From NCBI GenBank assembly GCA_023078555.1, contig CM041203.1, positions 5,664,538 through 5,728,537 of the forward strand: a DNA stretch of 64,000 nucleotides, read 5' to 3'. Positions 34,606 through 45,297 of this stretch are shown here, piece after piece. Positions within the stretch are counted from its first letter, which is position 1. Each line of letters begins with the position of its first letter. Made by a program: the position numbers and the translations under genes. Below the pieces are notes generated by a model. The model worked only from the letters and a program-made list of their open reading frames with translations. It ran no database searches and was not told the DNA's origin. The stretch is from Ulva prolifera. Lineage: Eukaryota > Chlorophyta > Ulvophyceae > Ulvales > Ulvaceae.

Positions 34606-36137
34606 CCCACGCCAGTGGACTGGACTCAGTCGAGCTTGGGGACCATCACCACATGATGTCACCGTGACCTCAGGCTTATCATGAGTCGTGTTCATAGCTA
34701 GCTCGACATATGCAACCGCTGCATCATCGCGCTGCCAGCATGTGTTGAAAGGATAAAGGCGGCAAGGCGGCAGCACCGCGACACTAGCAAGCAGCGCGAG
34801 AACACGGTTGGCTTACGCGGTGATTAATCACCAATATTGGGGCTGCTGTGGTGCTGGTGTGTGCACGTAGGAAGCCACATGCATGAGGTCTGGTGGCTGC
34901 GGCCCCTGGCAGCCGGGCAGCCAGCTGGGCAGCCTCATGCGTGTGGGGACGCCTCGTGGGTACGGCTGTGGTGCCTCAGACGTGTTCATGAGTGGGCACA
35001 TGTGGGCCGGTGAGTGTGTTGGGGTGTGGGTGTGAGTGCGCCCCGGAGTAGGCACCCCGCCACTGGGCCTGACTTGTGCGGGGCATTATGTAATAGGTGG
35101 CCCAGAACGTTCGGGGCTGATTTCCTGGGTGCCGGTGTTGGACGGTTGTGTGTTGTGCGAGGGACGCTGGCGTGGCTACGGGGGTGCGCTGTGCCGCATG
35201 ATGACCGTGTACGTGTTCCCGACCTGTCCGCTCTTTCCGCGGTGATACCTGCCTCCCCGAGAGGAGACCGCCTTTGTCCTCACGGAAAATCGTCACCGTA
35301 TATATACATATATCATACATGCCGGGTGGCGAGGGGGTATACAGCCAAAACGTAGCAGTGTCCCACACACGCAACTATGAGACAACACAACTGGGAGCTC
35401 ATGCGCCATGTCACTGAATTAAGCCAACGCTGTCACAGCGCCATATGTATCCATGCATGGACACGTAGCATCCGCCCCCCCGGCAGGACCGCTCCGCGTC
35501 TGCGCAGGAGGCACCTGACACATGCCTATGCCCGCTGAAGCTTGCCAGGTGAGATCATCTGATCTGGGAATCTTTGCAAGCAAGCGCGCCTGCACGCGGC
35601 CTGGGCACTCGTTCGTTACCCCGGCGCAACGACCCCCACGGCGGCACCTTTGGTTGGCATGCATGGCCATGTAGCATGTTGGTTTTTTGTGTGTGTTTTT
35701 TTTAAATGGAACACAGGGCCATCACATGCACACGCGCTGGATACTCGGCAGGACACCGTGTACAAGCGCAGTTGCAGGAAACACGTCCTGGGTCAGCTGG
35801 CGCTGAAGGAACTGGGTCAGAGCTGCAGGAGCGCGAGATAAGTTGCAATTGGTGGGAACGTGGGAGTTGTTGGGAAGCTGAAGTTGGGTCGACCGGGCGC
35901 GCGGCGGCCCTCTAGATCTAGAGAGATCTCCTGCAGCGGCCGACACTGACCGGGCCCGGGGCGTCGATGTTGTGATGTGAGAGGGCCAGACCAACCGGCA
36001 GCCGGCATGCAACGATGAGGGGGCCGGATCCAAACCCTTGTTTCGTGAAGTACATGTTCACACATACATACATCCAAAAGACCACGCGATGAATTGCACA
36101 CACGAGTCGGGGACCTGGACTTCGCGCCACAATACCG

Positions 36138-37112
36138 TTGAAAAACAATGGCGTGAGATCGGGGCCCACGCATGTGTGGTCCACGCGCATTCCGCCCACA
36201 ACGCCGTTCGTCCGCGCACGGCTGGCGGACGCTCCGGGGCAGGTCCATGCTGGCCCGCCGAGCCCGACACCCCCTGACCCGCCCCAGCCCGCCTCCCCCG
36301 TCGCGGGATCTCCGCGCGCGGCGACCTCACCCGCGGAGCCGATGCCTGCGTCCCCGCTGCCGCCGACGGCCTCGAGCGCGGCTGCGGCGCTGGCGCCGAC
36401 GACACCTTGGGCCGCCGATACCGATGCTGGACACAGCTCCCGTGTGGGGCGGCCCGCGCCGGATGCTGCGCAGGCTGCGGCGCCGGCGGCTGCGGCGGTG
36501 CAAGGTGGTGAGGTTGCGGCAGGGCCTTCGGAGCAGGCCGTTGCCGCGTAGGCGGAGGGGCTGGAGCAGGTGCTCGGGGCGTTGGCCCGAGACAAACTGG
36601 GGGCCAACATGTTTATGCCGCCAGACGACCCTTTGCGCATAGGGGATGTGTCGATGGTGAACCCTGTGCTGATACCTATTGCGGCCGGGCGGCCCGGGAC
36701 TCCTCGGAGGACGGGGGTGCTGCGGCGACGCGGGACGTGCAGAAACGCATTGCGCATCGTTTGTACAACCCTGATGCATACAGCTTTGTGGCGTGTCGCT
36801 TGAGACGCATGCATATGGTCATTTTGGACAGCCTGCTATGGATCACTTGAATCGTCTGGCGGAGGTTGCGTCTCGGTGTGGTGTGGTGCACTTGTTTCTG
36901 ACAAATGCTCTGCGCCTATGGAGTGTGGCGTTGTGCAAAGGGAATGCGATTGTGCTCCGTGCAGGGCTTCAACGTTGGTACCTTCGCCAGGAATCACCAG
37001 CACGGCTGTTGTACGCGCTCGTGCCCGGCCTAGTGCCATGGATGAGTGAGTGGATTTGCGAGTGGATTCCGAGAAACGGCTCGATGCCCGGCCTTTGTCC
37101 TTTGTAAGTACA
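36138..37112 (+). pseudogene. LINE ORF2 C-terminal remnant (family B)
   Basis: A Pro/Ala-rich low-complexity frame (36138-36551) ends at an in-frame TAG. The same frame then continues with GLEQVLGALARDKLGANMF, and after a frameshift near 36790 gives LETHAYGHFGQPAMDHLNRL, then ALRLWSVALCKGNAIVLRAG. The last part aligns by eye with the family L C-terminus (FVPFAVESCGFMGKAA; ALRVLSVSLQRGNADMYRKSG) and with 50690-51300. This is the C-terminal region of a non-LTR retrotransposon polyprotein, inferred from domain position and shared 3' tail; the catalytic RT core is absent. Stop and frameshift make it nonfunctional. Confidence 0.6.
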
Positions 37113-38229
37113 TCAACAAGGGGCTGGGTTTCCAGCATGCCTTCAAGGATAGATCAATCATGGACACTTGAGCTCATCCAGCCGCCGCCGCGTCTTGAGA
37201 AATGCAATTGCAACACATTGATACCATTTCGCTGCAGCTGCACTGTACCTCGTTATCTCGAGTACTGCAGAGCTGCGGGTTGCTGCCGTCCTGGCACAGC
37301 TGACACTATTCTGAACACAACAGGCCTAGGTACATAAGGCAAGACGCCACAGTTTACCAACGCATTCGATTAAGTATTCTAATCGTGATCTCGTGTAAAC
37401 ATTACTATCCATCCTTCCTCAACGGCTTCCACTTCCTCGATGGCTTCACACATGCTGCAGCGCCGGATCACGGCGCCGGCGCGGCGGCAGCATCATGATG
37501 CATGCCCACTTTGTAGCGCATCCGCACGCTGCAACACACCAGAGAGCTGGCGCTGCAACTTGCTTTGAGGCGGATTTGGAAGTTCCGGGCCTGCGGCGGC
37601 ACCTGCGGGGCCGACTGCGCCGCTACTCCGAGCAGCGTCGGCCGCGGAGATCTAGACACGCGCGGGGCAGCGCAGCATGCACGACATCAGAGAGCGCATG
37701 CCATGATCAGGTACACCCGATTGAGCAGCACCCTCAAAGATCGCCCGCTGGACCACTGCAGTCCGCTGCGGCAGATGGAAGCAGCTGTTACCTGCTGTTA
37801 CCTGCCCCGCAGCTGAATTGCCAGGAAGCGGCCAATTGCAAGGTAGCACTACAAAGTCTTGTTTGATTAGGATTTGTGCAAGCACGGCGCAGGCAGGCGC
37901 AGGCAGGAGGGCAACAGCCTCTTACACCTGAGGCTGGCATGGAGGGCCTTGCGGGAGCTGAGCTGACCGTGAGCCCTGACCCTGAGCTGACCAAGAAGGC
38001 GGGGGTGACGGTTGTGCACAGCCTCTCAGGAGGTGTGCACAGGTTACACTGGCATTGCCTGTAACACACCCATGACATCTCCTGCAGTGTATGCATTGGG
38101 GCGTCGACATGCCATGCATCTTCGTTGCGGTGCTAAGGTGCCACCTAGCAGTGCTAGGTGCTACCGGCCACTCCGACTCTGTCCATACCCATGAGACTCT
38201 GAGTCGGTTGCTGTAACGCACCTGTTATT
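37113..38229. other. Stretch without a confident gene
   Basis: Mixed-composition DNA with short frames open on both strands (37495-37866). A hairpin AGGTGCCACCTAGCAGTGCTAGGTGCTACC-like structure lies at 38139-38165. I see no splice-consistent exon. Confidence 0.35.
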
Positions 38230-39033
38230 CAGTTTACAAAAGAGTGAATGGGAGAAGACAAACACCAAAACGCACCTGTTCACCTGTGATGCTTTGCCAT
38301 GCAAGCGTGCCATATGCAGTATTTCACACCACATCAACACCCTCCCAAGACAGCCGTGTAGTTCACAGGGTGCCATGGCCATGTGCACACGCTTGTGTAA
38401 TAATTGTGCACATGCAGGTTTCAGGGGATTTGACTGTCCGACGAAATTTGAATGTCCTGGAATTTGAATGTCCTGTCACGGCGTGAGCGTTTGTGGTTAA
38501 CCTGGCCATACATGCACAATGCACTGCACTCTGTGAGCATCTTGTGGTGTGACGGCAATCACGTGCAGTGATGTACTTTTACAAAAGAGTGAAAGGGAGA
38601 AGACAAACACCAAAACCGAATCTCAGATACTAAGTATATGTGCAGTGATGTTGCAACAATTGGCTCATCATGTGCACCTGGGCCGTGCTGGCCTGTGTCA
38701 GAGGGCCTGCGTATTTGTGAACACTGATGCCCAAGAGCTGCTTTCGATGAGTATACACCCGTACCGAAACGATACCTGGACTCTGAGGTGAACTCTGCAG
38801 AATGGTTTACAAAAGAGTGAACGCGAGAAGGCAAATACCACAAAAGGTCTCGAATCTCGTCCGAATTCGATTAATCAATTGCAACAGCAACAAACAATTA
38901 CAAAAGAGTGAACGGGAGAAAACAAACACTGAAACCGAATCTCATCCAAATCAACATCGTCATGTAAAGAAGGCCGACCGCCGTCTCTTACAAAAGAGTG
39001 AACGGAAGAAGACAGACACCAAAACCGCCGGCG
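38230..39033 (-). mobile_element. Array of five family L 3' stubs
   Basis: Five minus-oriented stubs occupy about 38230-38275, 38578-38628, 38809-38890, 38894-38955 and 38989-39033. Each begins TTTACAAAAGAGTGAA or close, and runs into ACAAACACCAAAACCGAATC before truncation. The last, only 45 bp, is flanked by exact 10-bp repeats CGCCGTCTCT (38979-38988 and 39034-39043), the mark of target-primed insertion. Confidence 0.8.
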
Positions 39034-39059
39034 CGCCGTCTCTCGAGTCACCGACGATG

Positions 39060-39540
39060 TCCCGCCGGACTGAGGTGTGGCCGCTGCGGCGCGGGAGACG
39101 GGTGCGACGGCGGAGCGGGCGGAGGACAGGAAGCGGGACCGCTTCCGGCGGGACGTGCCTGACCATGCCGCGTTCCGGTTTGTTCCGTTTGCGGTCGAAT
39201 CGTGTGGCTTCATGGGCAAGGCTGCCGTGAGGTTCGTCGGTCAGTTGGGGGATGTGGCCGCTGCCAGTGGGCGCATCTCCAAAGGCGCGTTTGTCCAGTG
39301 GGCGCTGCGGGTGTTGTCGGTGTCATTGCAGCGCGGCAATGCGGATATGTATCGGAAGTCTGGGCTTGTCGTGTCTCGGGAGCAAGGGTTGCGATATGAT
39401 GCGGGCCTGGAGGACGCGATCCTGCCGGACTGAGTTGTGAGTGCGGTTGTAGTGTTCGTGTGTGTGTGAGTGTATGTTGCAGTTGCTTCGGATGAGATTC
39501 GGTTTCAGTGTTTGTTTTCTCCCGTTCACTCTTTTGTAAA
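39060..39540 (+). pseudogene. 5'-truncated LINE (family L): ORF C-terminus plus 3' tail
   Basis: The frame ending at the TGA at 39431-39433 encodes about 120 residues with FRFVPFAVESCGFMGKAA, then WALRVLSVSLQRGNADMYRK and LRYDAGLEDAILPD at the end. A ~107-bp tail follows the stop, ending TTCACTCTTTTGTAA. The arrangement, with many shorter copies sharing only the tail, is that of a non-LTR retrotransposon whose copies are variably 5'-truncated. The reverse-transcriptase catalytic motif is not present. The copy at 40274-40644 is the same sequence inverted. Confidence 0.7.
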
Positions 39541-39565
39541 TAGGTGTGGGCGCGGTCACCGCGGT

Positions 39566-39645
39566 CACCCATTGTAGCGTGATCGTGCCTGTGTTGGTGT
39601 TGATTCGGATGAGATTCTCTTGTGGTATTTGTCTTCTCTTCTGTA
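39566..39645 (+). mobile_element. Family L 3' stub
   Basis: Contains GTAGCGTGATCGTGCCTGTG, GATTCGGATGAGATTCTCTT and GTATTTGTCTTCTC, a diverged family L tail. Confidence 0.65.
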
Positions 39646-40200
39646 AACAGCCCACGTCTCTCGAGTCAGACTTCGTAGACACAGCTCAAGCTCCCGAGAA
39701 TCAGCACGCGCCCTGAGCTCGCAGATGCTGTGCACGCCTCGAGGTGCCGACGCGTTCCTCAGACGAAGTTCGTGTGCTGCAATTGAATCTTGCATCCGTG
39801 AACTGTCCGCAAAGCTGTCCGCACAGCTGTGCACGTGATGTCGATGTTCAACCGCGGAGCCTGCGTGACGCAGACCTGGTCAAACAGAAAAGGACCTTCA
39901 TGACGTGAATTCGCTCGAAACGCATTGCACAAGTACATCCATGCGTGCGCTTGTCGGCGTCTTCAGTGCGAACAGTTCGAGCGTGACGAGGTTTTGCGAG
40001 CATCGAGGCTGAAGAAATACGTAGCAACGCGTAGGTTGTCGCTGCTGCTGAAGTCACGTCGCTGACCGGTGAGCACTCGCCTGTGTTTCCAAATCAATGC
40101 CAGCTCTCTCTCGTTTTGGTTTCTCTGGAACAGGATGATTTGGCACACGCACATGTACAGCGTACGGCGCACATGTGGGCCGAGGCATATGCACGTGAAG

Positions 40201-40262
40201 TGATTCGGATGAGATTCGGTTTCAGTGTTTGTTTTCTCCCGTTCACTCTTTTGTAATTACCG
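40201..40262 (+). mobile_element. 62-bp family L stub with target-site duplication
   Basis: The stub reads GATTCGGATGAGATTCGG to TTCACTCTTTTGTAA. It is bounded by TGCACGTGAAG at 40190-40200 and 40263-40273, an 11-bp duplication. Confidence 0.85.
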
Positions 40263-40273
40263 TGCACGTGAAG

Positions 40274-40644
40274 TTACAAAAGAGTGAAGGGGAGAAAACA
40301 AACACTGAAACCGAATCTCATCCGAATCAACAGCAACATACACTCACACACACACGAACACTACAACCGCACTCACAACTCAGTCCGGCAGGATCGCGTC
40401 CTCCAGGCCCGCATCATACCGCAACCCCTGCTCCCGAGAGATGACAAGCCCAGACTTCCGATACATATCCGCATTGCCGCGCTGCAATGACACCGACAAC
40501 ACCCGCAGCGCCCACTGGACAAACGCGCCTTTGGAGATGCGCCCACTGGCAGCGGCCACATCCCCCAACTGACCGACGAACCTCACGGCAGCCTTGCCCA
40601 TGAAGCCACACGATTCGACCGCAAACGGAACGCCGTGCACGCCG
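40274..40644 (-). mobile_element. 5'-truncated LINE (family L), inverted copy
   Basis: On the minus strand it carries the same ORF end and tail as 39175-39540, with only a handful of differences. Flanking TGCACGTGAAG occurs at 40263-40273 and 40645-40655, so it inserted at the same target already used, in the other orientation, by the 62-bp stub. The ORF starts inside a codon and lacks the RT core. Confidence 0.85.
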
Positions 40645-40856
40645 TGCACGTGAAGTGGTCACTGCGCGGTGACCCTTTGCCGGCAAAGGGTCGCAAGTGG
40701 CACTCGCGGTTCTGGCCGCCGCGGCCGGCTGCATTCTGTGGCGGGCGAATACGCGTGAACCAAACACACGTCCACCGCCGGCAGTTGCAACGGCCACTGG
40801 CATCGCCGCGCCGCTGGCCCAGCGGCAGAAGGTACCTAAAGGCCTACAAGCTGTGA

Positions 40857-40940
40857 ATTACAAAAGAGTGAACGGGAGAAGACAAACCGTTTGACACCAA
40901 AACCGAATCTCCTCCGAATCAACAGCAACATACACACACG
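40857..40940 (-). mobile_element. Family L 3' stub
   Basis: TTACAAAAGAGTGAACGGG, then AAACCGAATCTCCTCCGAAT and CAACAGCAACATACACAC; a 6-nt TTTGAC-like insertion interrupts the ACAAACACC motif. Confidence 0.75.
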
Positions 40941-41250
40941 CGGCCCACAAGCTTGGTGCAGAGGCCCACTGGCACATGAGAACTACGTCGCGATCGAGAC
41001 GCAGGGGCACCAACACGCATCTATGCTTCGGATCCAGAGGTGAACCTCATGCAGAGCCCATATACTATATAGTGTAACACGAGTTACTAACTCGTTAAAG
41101 TATAACATGACAACGCCCGTTCACGTGCCGCAGACGACCGCCGCGGCAGCGAGTTGCGGCGCAGGATGCATGTGCACAATCGGGTCCCTGTGAGGCCGCG
41201 GCCAGGGGCGGCCAGGGGCGGCCTATGGGAGCTGCGGCTGTGCACTGCAT

Positions 41251-41278
41251 GCCTGTACATTTGCGCAAATGTACAGGC
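41251..41278. repeat. Perfect 28-bp palindrome
   Basis: Exact symmetry about TGCGCA (GCCTGTACATTTGC and its complement). Confidence 0.95.
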
Positions 41279-41334
41279 GCAGCTCAAGAAGTGCTCCTCT
41301 GTTACAGGTGGGTACATGATCTCTGTAGAGAAGT

Positions 41335-41420
41335 AGCTGTGGAAAGTAAAATGAAGTAAAGTGTACAGCTGAATTCACTGAGGTAATTGGACCACATATG
41401 CCGAAGGGGTAAACCACCTG
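41335..41420 (-). repeat. Repeat family C fragment
   Basis: Reverse complement of the family C run (CCAGGTGGTTTACCCCTTCG, then a TTCACTTTA-type tail), diverged from 42478-42575. Confidence 0.65.
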
Positions 41421-41564
41421 GTAGTGACAAACGACCATGTTGGTCTGCTGTGTCAGCGTTGACACAGCAAAAGGATCTCTGTCAAGCAGGGTTCACAAAC
41501 ATGCGTGTGTTTGGGGCTGGTACTGGGCGGGTATGCGGGCTGTGGCTGTGGCGTGCGTGTGTCC

Positions 41565-41850
41565 GTTTTGGGTGTTTCGGGTCTGTGTTCGGGGGGTGTC
41601 TGGCATGCGGTGGTGGTTAGGCGCCCGTGTCCGGGTTCACCGGGTCCAACGGTTTTGGGTATTTTGGGTGTTTCGGGTCTGTGTTCGGGGGGTGTATGGC
41701 ATGCGGTGGTGGTTCGGCGCCCGTGTCCGGGTTCACCGGGTCCAACGGTTTTGGGTATTTTGGGTGTTTCGGGTGTGTGTTCGGGGGGTGTATGGCATGC
41801 GGTGGTGGATCGGCGCCCGTGTCCGGGTTCACCGGGTCCATCGGGCTCAT
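41565..41850 (+). repeat. 96-bp tandem repeat, about three copies
   Basis: The unit (TTTTGGGTGTTTCGGGT..., CACCGGGTCCAACGG) repeats at 41581, 41677 and 41773 with exact period 96, or 32 codons. Because 96 is divisible by three and the unit is T- and A-stop-poor, several frames on both strands stay open through it. The resulting long ORFs (41437-42466) should not be taken as genes without other evidence. Confidence 0.95.
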
Positions 41851-42394
41851 GGGTGAGCACGCCGCGGGTGAGAATCTCCTGACTGCATGGGTTAGGGAGT
41901 CGGTGTGCTTGTTTGTTGCCCTGGCGCCGCTACCGGCCACCACTCCGGCCCGGCTTTGTCCATGTAGCACAGCTGCGTATATACAGCCACACTGCATGCA
42001 GCTGCAGCCCACGTTGGCCACTGGGTGGCACCTGTGCGAATCATACTGCATAGTAGCGCGGGCATACATTCTGCTTTTGGTTTGCTTGATGCCATGCTCG
42101 CTGCCACATATACTCAGCTTGTTTTTGAGTGGTGCTTCCCTGTATATGATATCATATGATGCATGTCTGGACTCTTGGAATTTACAATGTGCATGTATGA
42201 ATATTAATATTGCAACGCAGACGCACTGCACTTGTAGAACTAGCTCGTTCACTGTCGTGCATCATACACTGCAATCGATAACCGTCCAACAACCGTCCAA
42301 TGGGTTGAGGACGGTGGATTGTGGATTGAGGCCGGACGGAATAAAAGCTACCGCCTCTGTTTCAGGAGGTCATGGGATCGAATCTGCGTGCGGA

Positions 42395-42575
42395 GTCGAA
42401 ATGGCCGTGCGTGACCACCTCGCTTGGCACAGGAGGAGGCCCTGTGAGTTGCGTCCGGTCGTCTGAGAGGGGTTTCCAGGTGGTTTACCCCTTCGGCACA
42501 TGTGATCCCGTTAATTCGGAGTTGTCAACGTCCAATAGGATACGGCTCAGTAAATTCAGATTCACTTTACCTTAC
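42395..42575 (+). repeat. Repeat family C copy
   Basis: AAATGGCCGTGCGTGACCAC, GGTTTCCAGGTGGTTTACCC, GTTGTCAACGTCCAATAGGA and TACGGCTCAGTAAATTCAG, close to 20285-20490. Confidence 0.8.
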
Positions 42576-43170
42576 AACAGATGGGAAATCTGAACTCTGA
42601 CTGCCAGCATTGGACATGTGCAGATAGACGTCATGTGCATGCAGCATGCTACGTAGCGATGGTGGCGTGTGTGGGTGAGTGTGCCTGGGTGTTTGGGGCT
42701 GGGCAGTTGCTGTGCTCGGCCAATACGGTACGTGGCGACTTACGGTACGTGGCGCAGTGCGTGGTAGTGCCTCATGATCAGTAGTGCATGCCTGGCCGTC
42801 CCGGCCATGCGTGCAGAGGTCCTCTGGTCAGTTTAGCACAATTAGTAGTTGCGTTTGGGCTAAGCTTCAGCTTATTTATAGGGGTTACTTTAATTGGTAT
42901 GTTCAAACACGGGCTAAGTTTCCTTAGTTTTTTTTTACCGGGAGGAGCCCCAATCGGGCTTGCTCCATTAGCAGAGTAGGGGTTGCGCGGTAGGGTGGGT
43001 GCATTTGGGTGTGGATGCAATCTGTGAGTGTGTTGCAAGCATGCATGAAGGCAGGCAGCACCAAGGCGGCGAGGCGGGCAGCGTAAGATCGCCCCCACCC
43101 ACACACAGCCCGCACTGCACGCAACCAGGGCATGCGATGTGGGAGTGTGCGAGTGTGCGGGTGTGCACAC

Positions 43171-43272
43171 CAGTGTTGGGTCGCCGGGCCCGATCATATG
43201 TAACAATTCCGAATATTCAGGTCTAATTTCTGGGTGGCAGCCCTGGAAATGCTGCAAAGCGACCCAAAACTG
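43171..43272 (-). mobile_element. hAT-like MITE, copy 1
   Basis: A 102-bp element starting CAGTGTTGGGTCG and ending CGACCCAAAACTG, with imperfect inverted ends and no coding capacity. Flanks are GTGCACAC on the left and a GTGCACAC displaced by two bases on the right. Confidence 0.8.
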
Positions 43273-43699
43273 GCGTGCACACCCATGGGTATGGGATTGA
43301 GTCGGCGCTGGCGTACGCGGGTCGTGTTGGCGGATAGCAGTGCCTGAGTGATGTTCTGTGTAGCGGGACGGCGGAGGCTTGGCGGACGGTGTCTCTGTTC
43401 CGGATTGAGCTGGGTTCGCGGGGCCTGCAGTGCTGCCCGCGTCACTGACGATCCAATTGTGGAGACTGGGGTTGTGGGACCCAGCTTTTGTTGCAATCCA
43501 GTGATATAGCGGCCATTTCACTGGGCTGCCACACGGATCCAGCCGGAGCTGCGCGTGCCCCCAGGGCTGCAAGCAGCATGCTTGCACATCATCGGTGTTG
43601 GTACCTTGCAGGTCAGAGCCCAAGGCAGAGTGACAGGTGGCATGGCATGCATGCTGCGCAGCAGACACCGCAGCCTCTGGATGCCTCCGGGTGTTGTTA

Positions 43700-43733
43700 C
43701 AACAAGCCCAAGCCGGCCGGCTTGGGCTTGTTG
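43700..43733. repeat. Perfect 34-bp palindrome
   Basis: CAACAAGCCCAAGCCGG and its exact complement, spacer-free, centred on GGCC. Confidence 0.95.
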
Positions 43734-43861
43734 CTAGGGCGAATATTGTGCTGAACTGATGGCCTATGTACCGCTTGAGTACTAGTTGTTTGCCGTTTCC
43801 ACGATGCTATCTGCCTCTTCAACTTTGTCCTTGTGACTCGTGTAGCAGCCACAGCCACATC

Positions 43862-44180
43862 CAATGTGTTACAAGGACAACGCAGGAGAGGCCGGTAGCA
43901 CCGCGGGCCACAAATCTAAACAGGGGCACCGCACACCCGCGCAGCCATCGACACACAACAGAGAACAACGTTGTACACACCCATGCAACCGCACACGTCA
44001 GCACCCGCCCTGCCGCAGCCGCAGCCATACACTCTCAGGCCCCCACACCCCACACCCACCATCACACTCGCACGCCCACCCCCACCCGCCCAGCCCGCCC
44101 CTGCTTTGCTTCCTTGAGGGAGCTCGTTGTCCTGACGGTGCTACCGGCCCCTCCGGCGTTCAGAGTTGTCCTTGTAACAC
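43862..44180 (+). repeat. Repeat family A-like composite
   Basis: Opens CCAATGTGTTACAAGGACAA with GCCGGTAGCACCGCG and closes at 44125-44178 with the inverted form (GGTGCTACCGGCC ... GTCCTTGTAACACA). The two ends are therefore inverted repeats bounding a CA/CCCACC-rich middle. Confidence 0.6.
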
Positions 44181-44664
44181 ACAGCCCGCCCCACAGCCTG
44201 GCCCCAGAGCCTCGAAGGCACATGCAGCACAGGCTGCAAAGCCAAACACACAGAGACGTCGACCCCCATCCAATGTGAGTCAGCACTGCCCTGTGGCATC
44301 CCTCTCCCATAGAAGGCCCCCTGCTGAGCCGTCCAAGCCACTCCAGCCACTTTGGCACAGCCTGAAGACAACCCGCATGTGGGTGCACACAGCCATCGGT
44401 GACCCCCTCGCTCCCCAGCACACAACCTCCACAGCTGCAAGCTTAAGCACACGTCTGACCTGATGACACTGGCCTTGAGCTGCCCGGCAGTTCGTGCGGT
44501 GCTACCTGCCACTCCTGCTGTGGTCCTTGCACGCGCCCACACCGCGTTGCCAGCACACACACCCAACGCGCGATCTCTCGACGACGCTCTGTCGTGCTGT
44601 GGCGCGCCAGGTGCGCGCCGCAGCTCCGCTGAAGGCACGTCACCCGGGCAAGGCAGTGTTGGCG

Positions 44665-45297
44665 GACCTCACAGTCCCGGCTGATGACCTCTCGCCGCTA
44701 ACAGGCCATCCGGCCTGAGCGGTGAGGTGCCCCTCGGGGACCCCGCCCGCTTGACGCCACCAACCGATGGCCTCTGACTCCAGGGCGGCCGGGTCCGCTG
44801 TGCATGCGGGATGACTTCGTTAGCATTTGCAGGGACTGCGGGGACGGCTTTGGCACCGCATCGTCCTGGGTGCGATGCAGCGCGGGCCGGCGGGGCTGCG
44901 CGGCGGTGTGCCAGGCAGGCTGGGTGTGCTGTGGATCTGGGGGTGGGGTGGGGTTTGGGGCTGGCCTTGGGGCGGCCCCCGGCAATCGGGCAGCCATCCG
45001 GGCGGCCAGGATGGGCGGCCTTGGGCAGCAGTGTATTGGGCGCGGCCCTGTCGTACGGCGACGGGCGTTGAGGTGTTGGATGCTGTGTGGTTGTGTGTGG
45101 GCCGTTGGGTTTGTGTGTGCGTGTATGGGTGTGAGGGTATGTGCTTGGCGGTCTGTGGATCTGTTTCGTGTGCTGAGAACGTGATGGGTTTTCTGCGCGT
45201 GATGGGGGTTGCGTGCGTGGGTGTCTGGGTGTGTGCTTGGTCTGCCTGCTTCTTTCGCGGTGCTGCCCGCCTTGCTGCCTGTGTCCTTGTAGCACAC
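44665..45297 (-). repeat. Repeat family A, long copy
   Basis: Reverse-complement counterpart of 33422-34045 along its whole length, including the GGCCATCCGGCCTGAGCGG end and the CTTTCGCGGTGCTGCCCGCC / TGTCCTTGTAGCACAC end. Confidence 0.8.

Noticed and set aside
41437..42466. 279-codon and other ORFs through the tandem array
   Set aside because: Openness is a by-product of the 96-bp period being divisible by three.
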